From the NCBI GenBank assembly GCA_029245395.1, contig JAQWPL010000018.1, forward strand, positions 85,963-149,962: a stretch of DNA of 64,000 bases, in the 5' to 3' direction. The position numbers and the translations under genes were made by a program. This stretch comes from Gammaproteobacteria bacterium (GTDB lineage Bacteria; Pseudomonadota; Gammaproteobacteria; Pseudomonadales; Pseudohongiellaceae). Shown one piece after another: positions 36,313 to 46,065 of this stretch. The notes below the pieces were generated by a model. It saw nothing but the letters and a program-made list of their open reading frames with translations. It did no database searches and had not been told where the DNA came from. Within the stretch, counting starts at the first letter, position 1. Every line of letters starts with the position of its first letter.

Positions 36313-37902
36313 GTGACCAAAGCAGCAAATGAGCCAATAAAACCACAAGGAACACTGCCCGATTATGTGTCCCTGATGGATACTACCTTGCGTGATGGTG
36401 AGCAGACCCAGGGTGTATCGTTCACAGCCGATGAAAAGCTCAATATTGCCCAGGCTTTACTGGAATCCCTGGGTGTAGATCGTGTGGAGGTAGCTTCTGC
36501 CAGGGTGTCAGATGGTGAGAAGGAAGCTGTGCGCAGTATTATTGATTGGGCTAAATCTCATGATCTGGAAAGCAAAGTGGAAGTGTTGGGTTTTGTGGAT
36601 CACAGCCGCAGTGTGGACTGGATTCTGGAAGCTGGTGGCAAGGTGATCAACCTGCTGGTCAAAGGCAGTGAAAAACACTGCACAAACCAGTTGGGCAAAA
36701 CACTTGAAGTCCATGTTGAAGATATCCATAAAACCGTGGCCTATGCTCTGGAAAAGGGTCTAAGTGTTAATTGTTACCTGGAAGACTGGTCCAATGGTTA
36801 TCTGGACAACAAAGATTATGTATTTGGTTTGATGGCAGCCATCAAAGATTCCGGTATCGAGCATTTTATGTTGCCTGACACCCTTGGGGTCATGAGCCCC
36901 GATGAAGTGTATGTAGCGTTGAGTGACATGCTTAGCAATTTCCCTGAGTCCGTGTTCGATTTTCATCCACACAATGACTATGGCCTGGCAACAGCCAATT
37001 GCATGGCAGCCGTGAAAGCAGGCGTTTCAAATTTGCACTGCACTATGAATTGCCTGGGCGAGCGTGCCGGCAATGTGTCCCTGGCCGAACTGACGGTAGT
37101 CCTTCGAGACAAAATGGGTATCAAAACTGGTATCGATGAAAATCACTTACATGATATTTCAACCATGGTGGAACAATTTTCCGGCAAATATATTGCTGCC
37201 AATATGCCAATCCTTGGGCAGGATGTATTTACCCAGACAGCGGGCATTCATGCCGACGGTGACGTTAAAGGTGGTTTGTATGAAACCCTGCTCAGTCCTG
37301 AGCGCTTCGATCGCAAGCGTACCTATGCCCTGGGCAAACTCAGTGGCAAGGCCTCCGTACTCAAGAACATTGAGGAGCTGGGTATCACGCTTTCAGAGGA
37401 TAATCTAAAAAAAGTATTGCAGCGGGTAGTGACCCTGGGTGATTCCAAAGAAACCATTACTGGAGATGATCTGCCTTTCATCATTGCTGATGTTCTGGAA
37501 AGTAATGAATATCAGCATATCAAGCTGGTTGACTGTGAAATTCAAAGTCAGTTCGGGCGCGATTCCAAAGTAAACCTGGAGGTGAATATTGATGGTGCTC
37601 GTTTTTGTGAAGATGGAGTGGGTAATGGTGGTTACGCTGCTTTCATTGACGCCCTGGTAAAAATTCTGGAACTAGTTAAGTTCGAGATGCCAGAGCTGGT
37701 GGATTATTCGGTGCGTATTCCAAGGGGTGGTAAAACCGTTGCTCTTACAGAATGTACAATTACCTGGGCAGGAGATGCCAGAGGTAATTCCGGGAGAAAT
37801 ATGCGTACACGGGGCGTCCATTCGAACCAGGTCTATGCAGCAGTAGAAGCCACATTACGTATGATCAATACTCACATGCATAGCCGTGTGCATCAGGAAT
37901 GA
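36313..37902 (+). CDS. cimA: (R)-citramalate synthase, Leptospira-type
   Basis: 529 residues; GTG start with GGAG upstream. The catalytic barrel starts with LMDTTLRDGEQTQGVSF and includes RVEVASARVSDGE, the metal motif FDFHPHNDYGLA and GERAGNVSLAEL. The C-terminal LeuA-type regulatory domain follows. DGEQTQGVSF and VEVASARVS resemble Leptospira CimA much more than ordinary LeuA. CimA condenses pyruvate and acetyl-CoA to citramalate, the threonine-independent entry to isoleucine, and the C-terminal domain normally gives isoleucine feedback. The upstream leader with Ile codons agrees. 2-isopropylmalate synthase is the alternative. Confidence 0.85.
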   Translation: MTKAANEPIKPQGTLPDYVSLMDTTLRDGEQTQGVSFTADEKLNIAQALLESLGVDRVEVASARVSDGEKEAVRSIIDWAKSHDLESKVEVLGFVDHSRSVDWILEAGGKVINLLVKGSEKHCTNQLGKTLEVHVEDIHKTVAYALEKGLSVNCYLEDWSNGYLDNKDYVFGLMAAIKDSGIEHFMLPDTLGVMSPDEVYVALSDMLSNFPESVFDFHPHNDYGLATANCMAAVKAGVSNLHCTMNCLGERAGNVSLAELTVVLRDKMGIKTGIDENHLHDISTMVEQFSGKYIAANMPILGQDVFTQTAGIHADGDVKGGLYETLLSPERFDRKRTYALGKLSGKASVLKNIEELGITLSEDNLKKVLQRVVTLGDSKETITGDDLPFIIADVLESNEYQHIKLVDCEIQSQFGRDSKVNLEVNIDGARFCEDGVGNGGYAAFIDALVKILELVKFEMPELVDYSVRIPRGGKTVALTECTITWAGDARGNSGRNMRTRGVHSNQVYAAVEATLRMINTHMHSRVHQE

Positions 37903-37955
37903 GAGTTTTATTAAAGGACGCGTGACGTGCGTCCAATCAACAACAGTAAAAAATT

Positions 37956-38963
37956 ATGATTGATTTACGCAGCGATACCGTAACAAAGCCAACCGAGGCC
38001 ATGCGCAAGGTTATGGTAGAGGCTGAAGTCGGCGACGATGTTTGGGGTGATGATCCTACCGTTAATCACCTAGAAGCGCTTGCAGCTGAAATGCTGGGCA
38101 CTGAAGCGGCGTTGTATGTCAGTAGCGGTACCCAGTCCAATCTGGTGGCAATCATGGCTCACTGCCAGCGCGGCGATGAATATATTGTCAGCCAGAATGC
38201 CCACACCTATAAATATGAGGGCGGTGGTGCAGCTGTGCTTGGTAGTATTCAGCCCCAGCCACTGGAAACAATTCAGGACGGCACCATTCCCCTGGAAAAA
38301 ATCAGGGCTGCGATCAAACCCGATGATTTCCATTTTGCTATTACCCGGTTGCTGTGTCTTGAAAATACCATCGGCGGTAAAGTGTTGCCCATAAACTATA
38401 TAAAAGAAGCAAGCAACCTTGCCAAAAACCAGGGCCTAAAAAATCACCTGGACGGTGCACGTCTGTTTAATGCGGTCGTCAAACTAGGTTGTGATGTCAA
38501 AGATATCTCTCAATATTTCGATAGCATCTCCATCTGTCTATCAAAAGGTCTCGGCGCTCCGGTGGGCTCAGTCTTGTGTGGTTCAAAAGACCTCATCAAG
38601 AGTGCCCGGCGTTTGAGGAAGATGCTAGGCGGTGGCATGCGCCAGGCTGGTGTAATAGCCGCCGCTGGCATTTATGCTCTGGAGAATAATATTCAACGTC
38701 TGGCTCTGGATCATGACAATGCATTGTTGCTTGGTCAGGGACTTGCCGAACTTGAAGAGTTGGACGTTGATCTGGATTTCCTGCATACCAACATGGTGTT
38801 TTTCAAACCCATGTCAGGAGACTCAATGGTATTGTGTGATTATCTGCAGAAAAAAAATATTCTTGTGGAAGCGGCTAATCAGATTCGTCTTGTCACGCAT
38901 ATGCAGGTCAGTCAGAAAGATGTGCAGACCATCATAGACAGCGTTAAGGCGTTTTACCAATAG
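37956..38963 (+). CDS. ltaE: Low-specificity L-threonine aldolase
   Basis: 335 residues of the PLP fold-type I aldolases. MIDLRSDTVTKPTEAMRKVM is the typical start, and the PLP lysine lies in ICLSKGLGAPVGSVLCG. The enzyme splits threonine or allo-threonine to glycine and acetaldehyde. It starts 53 bp after cimA on the same strand and may be cotranscribed. Together, cimA (isoleucine without threonine) and ltaE (threonine consumption) suggest that threonine is not the main route to isoleucine here; this is inference. Confidence 0.93.
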   Translation: MIDLRSDTVTKPTEAMRKVMVEAEVGDDVWGDDPTVNHLEALAAEMLGTEAALYVSSGTQSNLVAIMAHCQRGDEYIVSQNAHTYKYEGGGAAVLGSIQPQPLETIQDGTIPLEKIRAAIKPDDFHFAITRLLCLENTIGGKVLPINYIKEASNLAKNQGLKNHLDGARLFNAVVKLGCDVKDISQYFDSISICLSKGLGAPVGSVLCGSKDLIKSARRLRKMLGGGMRQAGVIAAAGIYALENNIQRLALDHDNALLLGQGLAELEELDVDLDFLHTNMVFFKPMSGDSMVLCDYLQKKNILVEAANQIRLVTHMQVSQKDVQTIIDSVKAFYQ

Positions 38964-38989
38964 CTGGAATAATGTAAAGAGGTATTAAA

Positions 38990-39544
38990 ATGAGTGACTT
39001 TAGAACCCTGGAAGAAATGGAATCCCGACTTGACGACATCAGGGAAGCACCATCTTTAGAAGGCAGTATTGCTATGATTGTAATTCGGCCAGAAACCAAT
39101 GAGCGGGCAGTTACTGTTTCCTGTGAGGTTGATCACGAACTGGGTTTGGTGGGAGATAACTGGCAGGTCAGGTGTGATAAGCATTCGGCTGATGGTTCGC
39201 CCGATCCCAAAAGACAGCTGACCTTCATGAATGTCAGGTCAGTGGCTGCAATCACGGATTCGGAAGACAATTGGCCGTTAGCAGGTGATCAATTTTATGT
39301 GGGTTTTGATCTTAGTGAAGAGAATGTTCCACCAGGAACCCAGCTAAGTCTTGGCGACGCCGTTGTGGAGGTAAGTGAATTACCTCACCTGGGATGTGGC
39401 AAATTTGGTGGAAGGTTCGGAAAAGACGCCAACATGTTCGTGAATTCTGAATTGGGGAAATCTCTTCATTTGAGAGGCATCAATGCGCAAGTAGTCAAAT
39501 CTGGTGTTGTGACAAAAGGAGACACCATCAGGAAATTGACCTGA
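38990..39544 (+). CDS. MOSC domain-containing protein
   Basis: 184 residues. The sequence GLVGDNWQVRCDKH, the segment RQLTFMNVRSVAAI, LSLGDAVVEVSELPHLGCGKF and a C-terminal KSGVVTKGDTIRKL are MOSC-like. The single Cys in LGCGKF is the usual sulfur- or molybdenum-cofactor-binding residue. MOSC proteins move or hold sulfur or molybdenum cofactor. It is 26 bp after ltaE. No molybdenum genes are nearby. Confidence 0.82.
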   Translation: MSDFRTLEEMESRLDDIREAPSLEGSIAMIVIRPETNERAVTVSCEVDHELGLVGDNWQVRCDKHSADGSPDPKRQLTFMNVRSVAAITDSEDNWPLAGDQFYVGFDLSEENVPPGTQLSLGDAVVEVSELPHLGCGKFGGRFGKDANMFVNSELGKSLHLRGINAQVVKSGVVTKGDTIRKLT

Positions 39545-39564
39545 TAGATTAATTTACGCTCTCA

Positions 39565-40748
39565 ATGAATTTCGATACGGTCAGATTCTACATTGATAAA
39601 ACGCGGCGCACGTGGATGAGCTTGCTGAACCGTGGACAACAAAATACCGAAGCTTCCCTTAACACAAAACGGCATCTTTCAGGTCGATTTTGCCAAAATC
39701 CTTTTAGGCAAATGGATTTTTATGAGGACGGCAAAGTGTATTCCTGCTGCTCCACGTGGTTGCCACAACCAATCGGCGATTTGCGTAAACAATCTATTAA
39801 GGAAATCTGGAACTCTCCCAACAGCCAGATGATTCGTGAAAGCATACTCGATGGAAGTTTTCGCTATTGTGATCACAAGGTGTGTCCCCGGATTCAGGCC
39901 AATGATCTACCAACGGTTACAGAGGCCAGCCAGGATGTGAGATTGGCAACTATTATTGCCAGTGATCAGACCCGGCTTGATGAATTGCCGGAGTTTTATA
40001 ATTTCTGTCATGATCTGACCTGCAATCTTTCCTGCCCCAGTTGCAGAAGAAAAAAATCATCAACACTCAAGGGATTAATTTTAAAACATCCCGGGCGCTG
40101 CAGGAAAAAATCAATATAGAACTATTTTCTGCGCCCAGTGATCAGCCTTTTCAGCTTAATATTACGGGCTCCGGCCACCCTTTTGCATCACCGGTATTTC
40201 GTGATTTCCTTTTTTCCATGGACGGTAGTCTGTTTCCAAATCTGGAAATCAAGTTGCAGACAAATGGGGTATTACTGACACCAAAAAACTGGCAGAAAAT
40301 GCACCAACTCCATGAGAATATCAGCACATTGCTTGTTTCTTTTGATGCTGCTTCTGAATCAACCTATAACATCACAAGGAGAGGTGGTGACTGGTCTTTA
40401 CTGCAGGAAAATATGTCACGCTTGGCAGAATTACGTGTTGCCGGTAAGCTACGTTTTTTACGCCTGGATTTTGTTGTGCAACAGGCAAATTATCAAGAAA
40501 TGGAAGGGTTTGTTGAGCTGGCTAGAAAATATCATGCGGACAAAGCCGCTTTTTCCATGGTGCTGGACTGGAATACCTGGTCGTTGAGTGAATACCAGAA
40601 ACAATGTATCTGGAAGCAGGATCATTCTGAGTTTGATGAATTCATTAGTGTACTGAAAAATCCGATTTTTGATGATCCTATTGTTGCTTTGGGTAACCTG
40701 ACTGAATACAGGCAATTGGCAAGTAATAGACTCAAGGAGGCAGTTTGA
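39565..40748 (+). pseudogene. SPASM/radical SAM protein split by a -1 frameshift at A AAA AAA
   Basis: The N-terminal frame (39565-40119) carries a SPASM-like iron-sulfur region (FCQNPFRQMDFYEDGKVYSC, EIWNSPNSQMIRES, RYCDHKVCP) and then the radical SAM motif CNLSCPSC. Directly after it, at seven A residues (40050-40056), the reading frame is lost; the next frame continues as INIELFSAPSDQPFQLNITG to LKEAV at 40748. Joining by -1 gives 394 residues with a complete radical SAM barrel, SPASM first, as in some peptide- or sugar-modifying enzymes. It may be a real mutation, a homopolymer sequencing error, or programmed slippage at A_AAA_AAA. The GST gene overlaps its stop, so translation is presumably expected to reach it. 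Confidence 0.72.
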
Positions 40749-41551
40749 TGTTGGTTTTGTATCATCATGGTTCTTCAACCTGTGCCGCAAAAGTTCGCTT
40801 CGCGCTGGAAGAGAAGCAGCTTGATTGGGAAGGCCGGTATATTGATATTTTGGCGGGCGAGCAGTTTCACGAGGACTTTCTGAAAATCAGTCCGAAGGGT
40901 GTTGTACCAGTATTGATCGATGACGAACGGGTGATTCTGGAATCCACTATCATCTGCGAATACCTGGAAGACAAATTTCCGACTCCGGCATTAATGCCAG
41001 CCGATGCCTCAGGCAAGGCCAAAGTGCGCCGTTGGACCAAAGCCGTGGATGAGGAATTGCATCCTGCCTGCTCAGCCATTACCTATGTAATGTCCCACCG
41101 TCACACTATTTTGCGCAATGGCGCGGGGAGCTTTAAGGCGTTTGTCGACGGCGGGGATAGTGAAGGCAAGGCTGCACGACTCCTGAAATGGCAATGGATA
41201 CAGGAAGGGATTAAGGCACCCGGTGCAATAGACAAGATCAAGATGTATTTCGAATACCTGAACAAGATGGAAACCGCGCTTTCTGAAAGCGAATGGCTGG
41301 TGGGGGATGCTTTCACCATGGCTGACGTGGCGATGACCCCCTACATAAACCGTCTTGCAGCATTGGCCATGGAAAAGCTCTGGGAGGACGGACACCTGCC
41401 TGGTGTAGAGCGCTGGTTTAACGCGGTGAAATTACGACCAACCTTTGAGTCAGCATTTTTGAAATGGCTCCCTGCTGAACTGCAAGATGAGATGTATAGT
41501 AATGGACAGAAGTCTTGGCCTGAAATCGAAAAATTAATCGCCGCTGGCTGA
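40748..41551 (+). CDS. Glutathione S-transferase family protein
   Basis: 268 residues from ATG 40748, which overlaps the preceding TGA (TGATG) and has AAGGAGG upstream. The thioredoxin-like N-terminal domain shows LYHHGSSTCAAKVRFALEEK, PKGVVPVLIDD and the glutathione-binding LESTIICEYLEDKFP; the all-helical C-terminal domain has WLVGDAFTMADVAMTPYINR. Likely a detoxifying or dehalogenating GST; the substrate is unknown. It appears translationally coupled to the radical SAM gene. Confidence 0.9.
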   Translation: MLVLYHHGSSTCAAKVRFALEEKQLDWEGRYIDILAGEQFHEDFLKISPKGVVPVLIDDERVILESTIICEYLEDKFPTPALMPADASGKAKVRRWTKAVDEELHPACSAITYVMSHRHTILRNGAGSFKAFVDGGDSEGKAARLLKWQWIQEGIKAPGAIDKIKMYFEYLNKMETALSESEWLVGDAFTMADVAMTPYINRLAALAMEKLWEDGHLPGVERWFNAVKLRPTFESAFLKWLPAELQDEMYSNGQKSWPEIEKLIAAG

Positions 41552-41616
41552 GGTCCGCGAAACAGGATGCTCAATAAGGTTATATTTGGCTAGCGTCGTA
41601 GCTACTACTGAATCTT

Positions 41617-42714
41617 TTAAGTGTTTTTCAACGCAAGAGCTACTTTGTCGCCGAACTCTGAAGTCGAAATCATCTTCACACCAGCCCCTTCCTTAGATAA
41701 ATCAGGCGTTGAAAAACCTTCAGAGAATACTGATTGCATGGCGTTCCATACATTCTTCGATTCATCTTCCAGACCAAAACTCATATCCAGCATCATGGCG
41801 ACGCTGCCAATCATCGAGTAAGGGTTGGCGATGTTTTTGCCAGCAATATCCGGCGCCGAACCATGGGAAGGCTCGTAATAGGCTTTTTTGTCACCTATGC
41901 AGGCTGAAGGCATCAGGCCCAGGGAGCCTAGAATACCGCCGGCCTGATCCGAGAGGATGTCGCCGAACATGTTTTCCATGACCATAGTGTCAAACATACC
42001 GGGATTCAGGCACAGGTAAGTGGCTGCTGCATCCACCAGGATATTGATGACTTCCACTTCCGGGTAATCAGCGTGGACTTCTTCCATGACCTCATTCCAG
42101 AGCACGCTGGATTTCAATACATTGCTCTTATGGATATTGTGCAGCACTTTTTTGCGTTTCATGGCGGTAGTGAAAGCCACTTTCATGATGCGTTTGATCT
42201 GGTCTTCGTCGTATTCCAGGGTTTCTTTGACGTAGCGGCGACCGTCTTCGTTGATGCCGGTTTCCTTGTGGCCAAAATACAGTCCACCCACAAGTTCGCG
42301 GATCATCATGATATCGATACCCTCACCGATAATTTCAGGCTTCAACGGGGAGAAATGAACAAGTCCCTTAGGCAGATAGACGGGCCGGAAATTAGCATAG
42401 GTGTTATAACGGCGACGCATAGGCAGCAGGGCACCACGTTCGGGCTGTTCATCCACAGGAATTTTCTTCGATTCTTCATGGGAAAGACCAATAGGCCCTT
42501 TGAGAATGGCATCGGCTGCATCTGTCACGGCCTTGCTTTCATCAGGATAAGAACTGCCAGTATCAAACCAGGCGCTGGCACCAAAGGGTGTATGTACCAG
42601 GTCAAAACTTACGTCATTGCGCGCTTCAACCAGTTTCAGGATTTTGACTGCTTCAGCCATGATTTCAGGACCAATGCCATCACCGTCCAGTAGAGCAATT
42701 TTGTATGTCGTCAT
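41617..42714 (-). CDS. leuB: 3-isopropylmalate dehydrogenase
   Basis: 365 residues from ATG 42714 (GGAAA seven nt upstream). Family landmarks: LLDGDGIGPEIMAEAVKIL, PERGALLPMRRRY with catalytic and substrate arginines, VDAAATYLCLNP, the metal site NMFGDILSDQAGGILGSLG, and EPSHGSAPDIAGKNIANP. It oxidises 3-isopropylmalate (leucine path) and, with a CimA route, 3-methylmalate to 2-ketobutyrate for isoleucine. Some residues differ from enterobacterial LeuB (for example KGPIGLSHEESKKIP), so another member of the isocitrate/isopropylmalate group is possible. leuC and leuD are not in the window. Confidence 0.82.
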   Translation of the reverse strand: MTTYKIALLDGDGIGPEIMAEAVKILKLVEARNDVSFDLVHTPFGASAWFDTGSSYPDESKAVTDAADAILKGPIGLSHEESKKIPVDEQPERGALLPMRRRYNTYANFRPVYLPKGLVHFSPLKPEIIGEGIDIMMIRELVGGLYFGHKETGINEDGRRYVKETLEYDEDQIKRIMKVAFTTAMKRKKVLHNIHKSNVLKSSVLWNEVMEEVHADYPEVEVINILVDAAATYLCLNPGMFDTMVMENMFGDILSDQAGGILGSLGLMPSACIGDKKAYYEPSHGSAPDIAGKNIANPYSMIGSVAMMLDMSFGLEDESKNVWNAMQSVFSEGFSTPDLSKEGAGVKMISTSEFGDKVALALKNT

Positions 42715-42879
42715 GAGTGTTTCCGGCAATTAAAAAAGCGCGCTAATGTACCATTTTCATCATTGGCATTCAAAAGATAAGGGGATTAGTTGAGCCTACC
42801 TGTGGATAAGTGGGATTATCTCCTTTATTTCCTGCGAAATTGCTATTTGCGGTACTCAAAGCAGTAAAGAAAATATAAA

Positions 42880-44733
42880 ATGCACCGCTTCAAAACGTGG
42901 CTTCCCGCCACTGAGTTTAGCGGAGCATTACCCTACATGACCTCACCCCAGGCCAATACCACGAATCCTAAAATGATCACCTGGATCAATGACCTTGAAA
43001 CTCTCTGTAAACCCACCAATATCCACTGGTGTGACGGTAGCCAAGAAGAATACGACAGACTTTGTGAAGCCCTTGTAGAGGCTGGTACTTTTACCCGGCT
43101 TAACCCGGAATTACGTCCTGGCTGTTTCCTGGCTCGTTCCGACCCCAGGGACGTGGCCCGTGTGGAAGACCGCACTTTTATATGCAGTGAGAATGAAGTA
43201 GATGCCGGTGCCACCAATAACTGGATGGAGCCGGCTGACATGCGAGGCACCCTGGATGGCCTGTTTGAAGGCTGTATGGAAGGGCGCACCATGTACGTGA
43301 TTCCTTTCAGTATGGGGCCTTTGGGCTCAGACATCGCCCAGATCGGTGTGCAAGTTACAGACAGCCCATATGTGGTAGTGAGCATGCGCATCATGGCCCG
43401 AATCGGCAGCAAGGTGCTGGATATTCTGGGAGATAATAATTTTATCAAATGCCTTCACTCTATCGGTTTTCCCTTAGGTGCGGGCATCGAAGACGTGTCC
43501 TGGCCATGCAATCCTGATAACCGCTACATAGTGCATTTTCCTGAAGCCCGTGAAGTCATTTCTTTTGGCTCTGGCTACGGCGGAAACGCACTGCTGGGCA
43601 AGAAGTGTGTGGCCTTGCGTATCGCTTCAGTGATGGCCCGCGATGAGGGTTGGCTGGCAGAACATATGATGATTGTCGGCGTGGAATCACCGGATGGTGA
43701 GAAAACTTATATAGCCGGTGCTTTCCCAAGCGCCTGCGGCAAGACAAACCTGGCCATGTTGATTCCACCGGAAGGCTTTGAGGGCTGGAAGGTGCATACC
43801 GTAGGGGATGATATTGCCTGGATCAAGCCAGGTGAAGATGGCCGGTTATACGCCATTAATCCCGAAGCGGGCTATTTCGGCGTGGCGCCAGGGACATCCA
43901 TGAAATCTAATCCGGGAGCCATGGACACCATGGCCAAAAATACAATTTTTACTAATGTTGCTCTCACAGATGATGGCAATGTCTGGTGGGAAAGTATGAC
44001 GGATGAGCCGCCTGCTCATCTTATTGACTGGCAAGGTGAAGACTGGACACCGGATTGTGGTAGAAAAGCCGCACATCCCAACGCTCGCTTTACGGCGCCG
44101 GCCAGTCAATGCCCGAGCGTGGATCCCGAGTGGGAAAACCCTAATGGGGTACCTATCAGTGCTTTCCTCTTCGGCGGCCGCCTGAGCACTTCCTTCCCTC
44201 TGGTTTACCAGAGCAAAGATTGGGCCCATGGTGTTTATATGGGTGCAACCCTGGGTTCAGAAGCAACGGCTGCAGCAGAAAACCAGGCGGCTATCCGCCG
44301 TGACCCGATGGCCATGTTACCGTTTTGCGGTTACAACATGGGAGACTACTGGAAACACTGGCTCAGCATGCAAGACAAGGTTGCGCATTTGCCGGTTATA
44401 TTTCGTGTTAACTGGTTTCGTAAGACAAAAGATGGTGACTGGCTCTGGCCAGGATTCGGGCAGAACATGCGCGTCCTGCAATGGGTAGTCGATCGTGTCA
44501 AAGGCAGTGTCGATGCCAATGAAATCGTTTGTGGGGATATTCCTAAATACGCAGACATCAATTGGAATGGCCTGGCTTATGATCAGGATACTTTTGATGA
44601 ACTGATGGCAACTGATCCTGCAATAAGTATTTTAGAGGTGGAAGATCAGACCGCACTGTTTGATAAAATTGGTGATCATCTGCCTGAAGAAATGAAAAAA
44701 ATACAAAAAGAAATGCTGGAACAATTACAGTAA
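42880..44733 (+). CDS. pckG: Phosphoenolpyruvate carboxykinase (GTP)
   Basis: Up to 617 residues of the GTP-type enzyme. Clear motifs: [15 protein letters not shown] at the start, the substrate segment [15 protein letters not shown], the kinase P-loop [13 protein letters not shown] with its hyper-reactive Cys, and metal-binding [10 protein letters not shown]. It converts oxaloacetate and GTP to PEP, the entry to gluconeogenesis, and suggests growth on acids and amino acids. Relatives start near [12 protein letters not shown], so ATG 42937 is the more likely start. A strong terminator follows. Confidence 0.95.
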   Translation: MHRFKTWLPATEFSGALPYMTSPQANTTNPKMITWINDLETLCKPTNIHWCDGSQEEYDRLCEALVEAGTFTRLNPELRPGCFLARSDPRDVARVEDRTFICSENEVDAGATNNWMEPADMRGTLDGLFEGCMEGRTMYVIPFSMGPLGSDIAQIGVQVTDSPYVVVSMRIMARIGSKVLDILGDNNFIKCLHSIGFPLGAGIEDVSWPCNPDNRYIVHFPEAREVISFGSGYGGNALLGKKCVALRIASVMARDEGWLAEHMMIVGVESPDGEKTYIAGAFPSACGKTNLAMLIPPEGFEGWKVHTVGDDIAWIKPGEDGRLYAINPEAGYFGVAPGTSMKSNPGAMDTMAKNTIFTNVALTDDGNVWWESMTDEPPAHLIDWQGEDWTPDCGRKAAHPNARFTAPASQCPSVDPEWENPNGVPISAFLFGGRLSTSFPLVYQSKDWAHGVYMGATLGSEATAAAENQAAIRRDPMAMLPFCGYNMGDYWKHWLSMQDKVAHLPVIFRVNWFRKTKDGDWLWPGFGQNMRVLQWVVDRVKGSVDANEIVCGDIPKYADINWNGLAYDQDTFDELMATDPAISILEVEDQTALFDKIGDHLPEEMKKIQKEMLEQLQ

Positions 44734-44780
44734 ATACATTGAAGGGTTTGTAGTTACTACGCTCGCCAACTCATCGTTAC

Positions 44781-44812
44781 AAAAAAAGCCCGCTTTTAAG
44801 CGGGCTTTTTTA
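44781..44812. terminator. Strong bidirectional rho-independent terminator after pckG
   Basis: AAAAAAGCCCGCTT and TTAAGCGGGCTTTTTT form a long perfect hairpin with A and T tracts on both sides, about 50 bp after the pckG stop. Confidence 0.93.
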
Positions 44813-44940
44813 TAGGGATAATGAAGTAGTTTTATAAAACACAGCATGGAAACAACAGGGTTCATGATTTTAACTGGTAATGAGGCGTATGCTGGGGTCA
44901 TGATACTATCCAAAACCTGGAATGAAACCTGTAAACATCG

Positions 44941-45990
44941 GTGAAAATTATGCGCATAAGAAATTTTTTACGAAATACAGCAGTGCTATTGCTGCTTCTA
45001 ATTAATACAACTTTGTTTGCCCAAAACCTGGGCCAACTTGATCAAATCACAGTGTACGGTTCCTCTCTGGAAGGCAATCTCTCCAAAGATAATCCGGAAC
45101 GAAATGCGCTCGTGTATTTGCCGCCAGGCTACAACGCTGATTCAGCAAAACATTATCCTGTTATATACCTGTTACATGGCTACACCGATACGGAAAGAAA
45201 CTGGTTTGGTCTGGACCGACAACACTTTGTAAATGTTCCGGATGCTGTCGATGCAGGGTGGCAAGCTGGCGCTAAAGAAATGATTATTGTCATGCCTAAT
45301 GCCTATACACGATTCAAGGGCAGCATGTATTCTAACTCTGTCACTACTGGTGATTGGGAATCCTATATTGCCAAAGATCTGGTAGCTAATATTGATGCGA
45401 ATTATCGGACTATTCCGGAACGTGCAAGTCGAGGCCTTGCTGGTCATTCCATGGGCGGCTACGGCACTATACGTATCGGGATGAAGTACCCGGATGTTTT
45501 TTCAGCACTCTATGCCATGAGTCCCTGTTGCATGGGGGCGAACATGACGCCATCGATTGAACAATTTACCAATGCCCTGGCGACAGAAAATGAAGAGCAG
45601 CTATCTCAGGCAGATTTTGGCACCAGCGCCATGCTGGCTTCAGCGGCTGTATGGTCGCCAAATCCTGATAATCCGCCTTTCTATATTGACTTGCCCTACA
45701 AAGAGGGTGAGCTGCAGACAGATGTAGTGGCCCGTTGGGTGGCCAATGCACCATTAGTGATGATGCATCAATATATTCCCCAATTAAAATCATTCGAGGA
45801 CGTTTTGATTGATGCCGGAGACAGGGATGTTGGTATTGCAGCTACAGTATTAGAAATGGATGCTATTTTGAATTCGTATGGTGTAAAACACAGATCAGAA
45901 ATCTATGAAGGTGACCATGTTAGTGGTATTCATGAGCGAATCACATCACATCTAATGCCAATGTTTTCAGATGTGCTGGTGTCTCAATAG
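44941..45990 (+). CDS. Exported esterase of the EsteraseD/feruloyl esterase family
   Basis: 349 residues. A signal peptide (RNTAVLLLLLINTTLFA) is followed by an alpha/beta hydrolase: NALVYLPPGYNADSAKHYP, then PVIYLLHGYTDTE, the nucleophile elbow GLAGHSMGGYGT with catalytic Ser, and the late His in EGDHVSG. Members cleave feruloyl or other carboxyl esters or act on S-formylglutathione when cytosolic; export suggests breakdown of outside esters. The start is GTG 44941 or ATG 44950; neither has a strong ribosome site. Confidence 0.87.
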   Translation: MKIMRIRNFLRNTAVLLLLLINTTLFAQNLGQLDQITVYGSSLEGNLSKDNPERNALVYLPPGYNADSAKHYPVIYLLHGYTDTERNWFGLDRQHFVNVPDAVDAGWQAGAKEMIIVMPNAYTRFKGSMYSNSVTTGDWESYIAKDLVANIDANYRTIPERASRGLAGHSMGGYGTIRIGMKYPDVFSALYAMSPCCMGANMTPSIEQFTNALATENEEQLSQADFGTSAMLASAAVWSPNPDNPPFYIDLPYKEGELQTDVVARWVANAPLVMMHQYIPQLKSFEDVLIDAGDRDVGIAATVLEMDAILNSYGVKHRSEIYEGDHVSGIHERITSHLMPMFSDVLVSQ

Positions 45991-45998
45991 GCAGGACA

Positions 45999-46033
45999 AC
46001 AGGGCGGAGCTAAATCACACACTCGCGCCCTGT
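45999..46033. terminator. Hairpin between convergent genes (weak terminator candidate)
   Basis: ACAGGGCG and CGCCCTGT form an 8-bp stem around a 19-nt loop between the converging esterase and DUF6152 genes. There is no long T run, so termination is uncertain. Confidence 0.4.
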
Positions 46034-46065
46034 GCTGTTTGAAATTAAGCTAATTTTAATAAATA

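Noticed and set aside
42073..42693. 206-codon frame antisense to leuB
   Set aside because: Shadow frame; no similarity to any family I know and no ribosome site.
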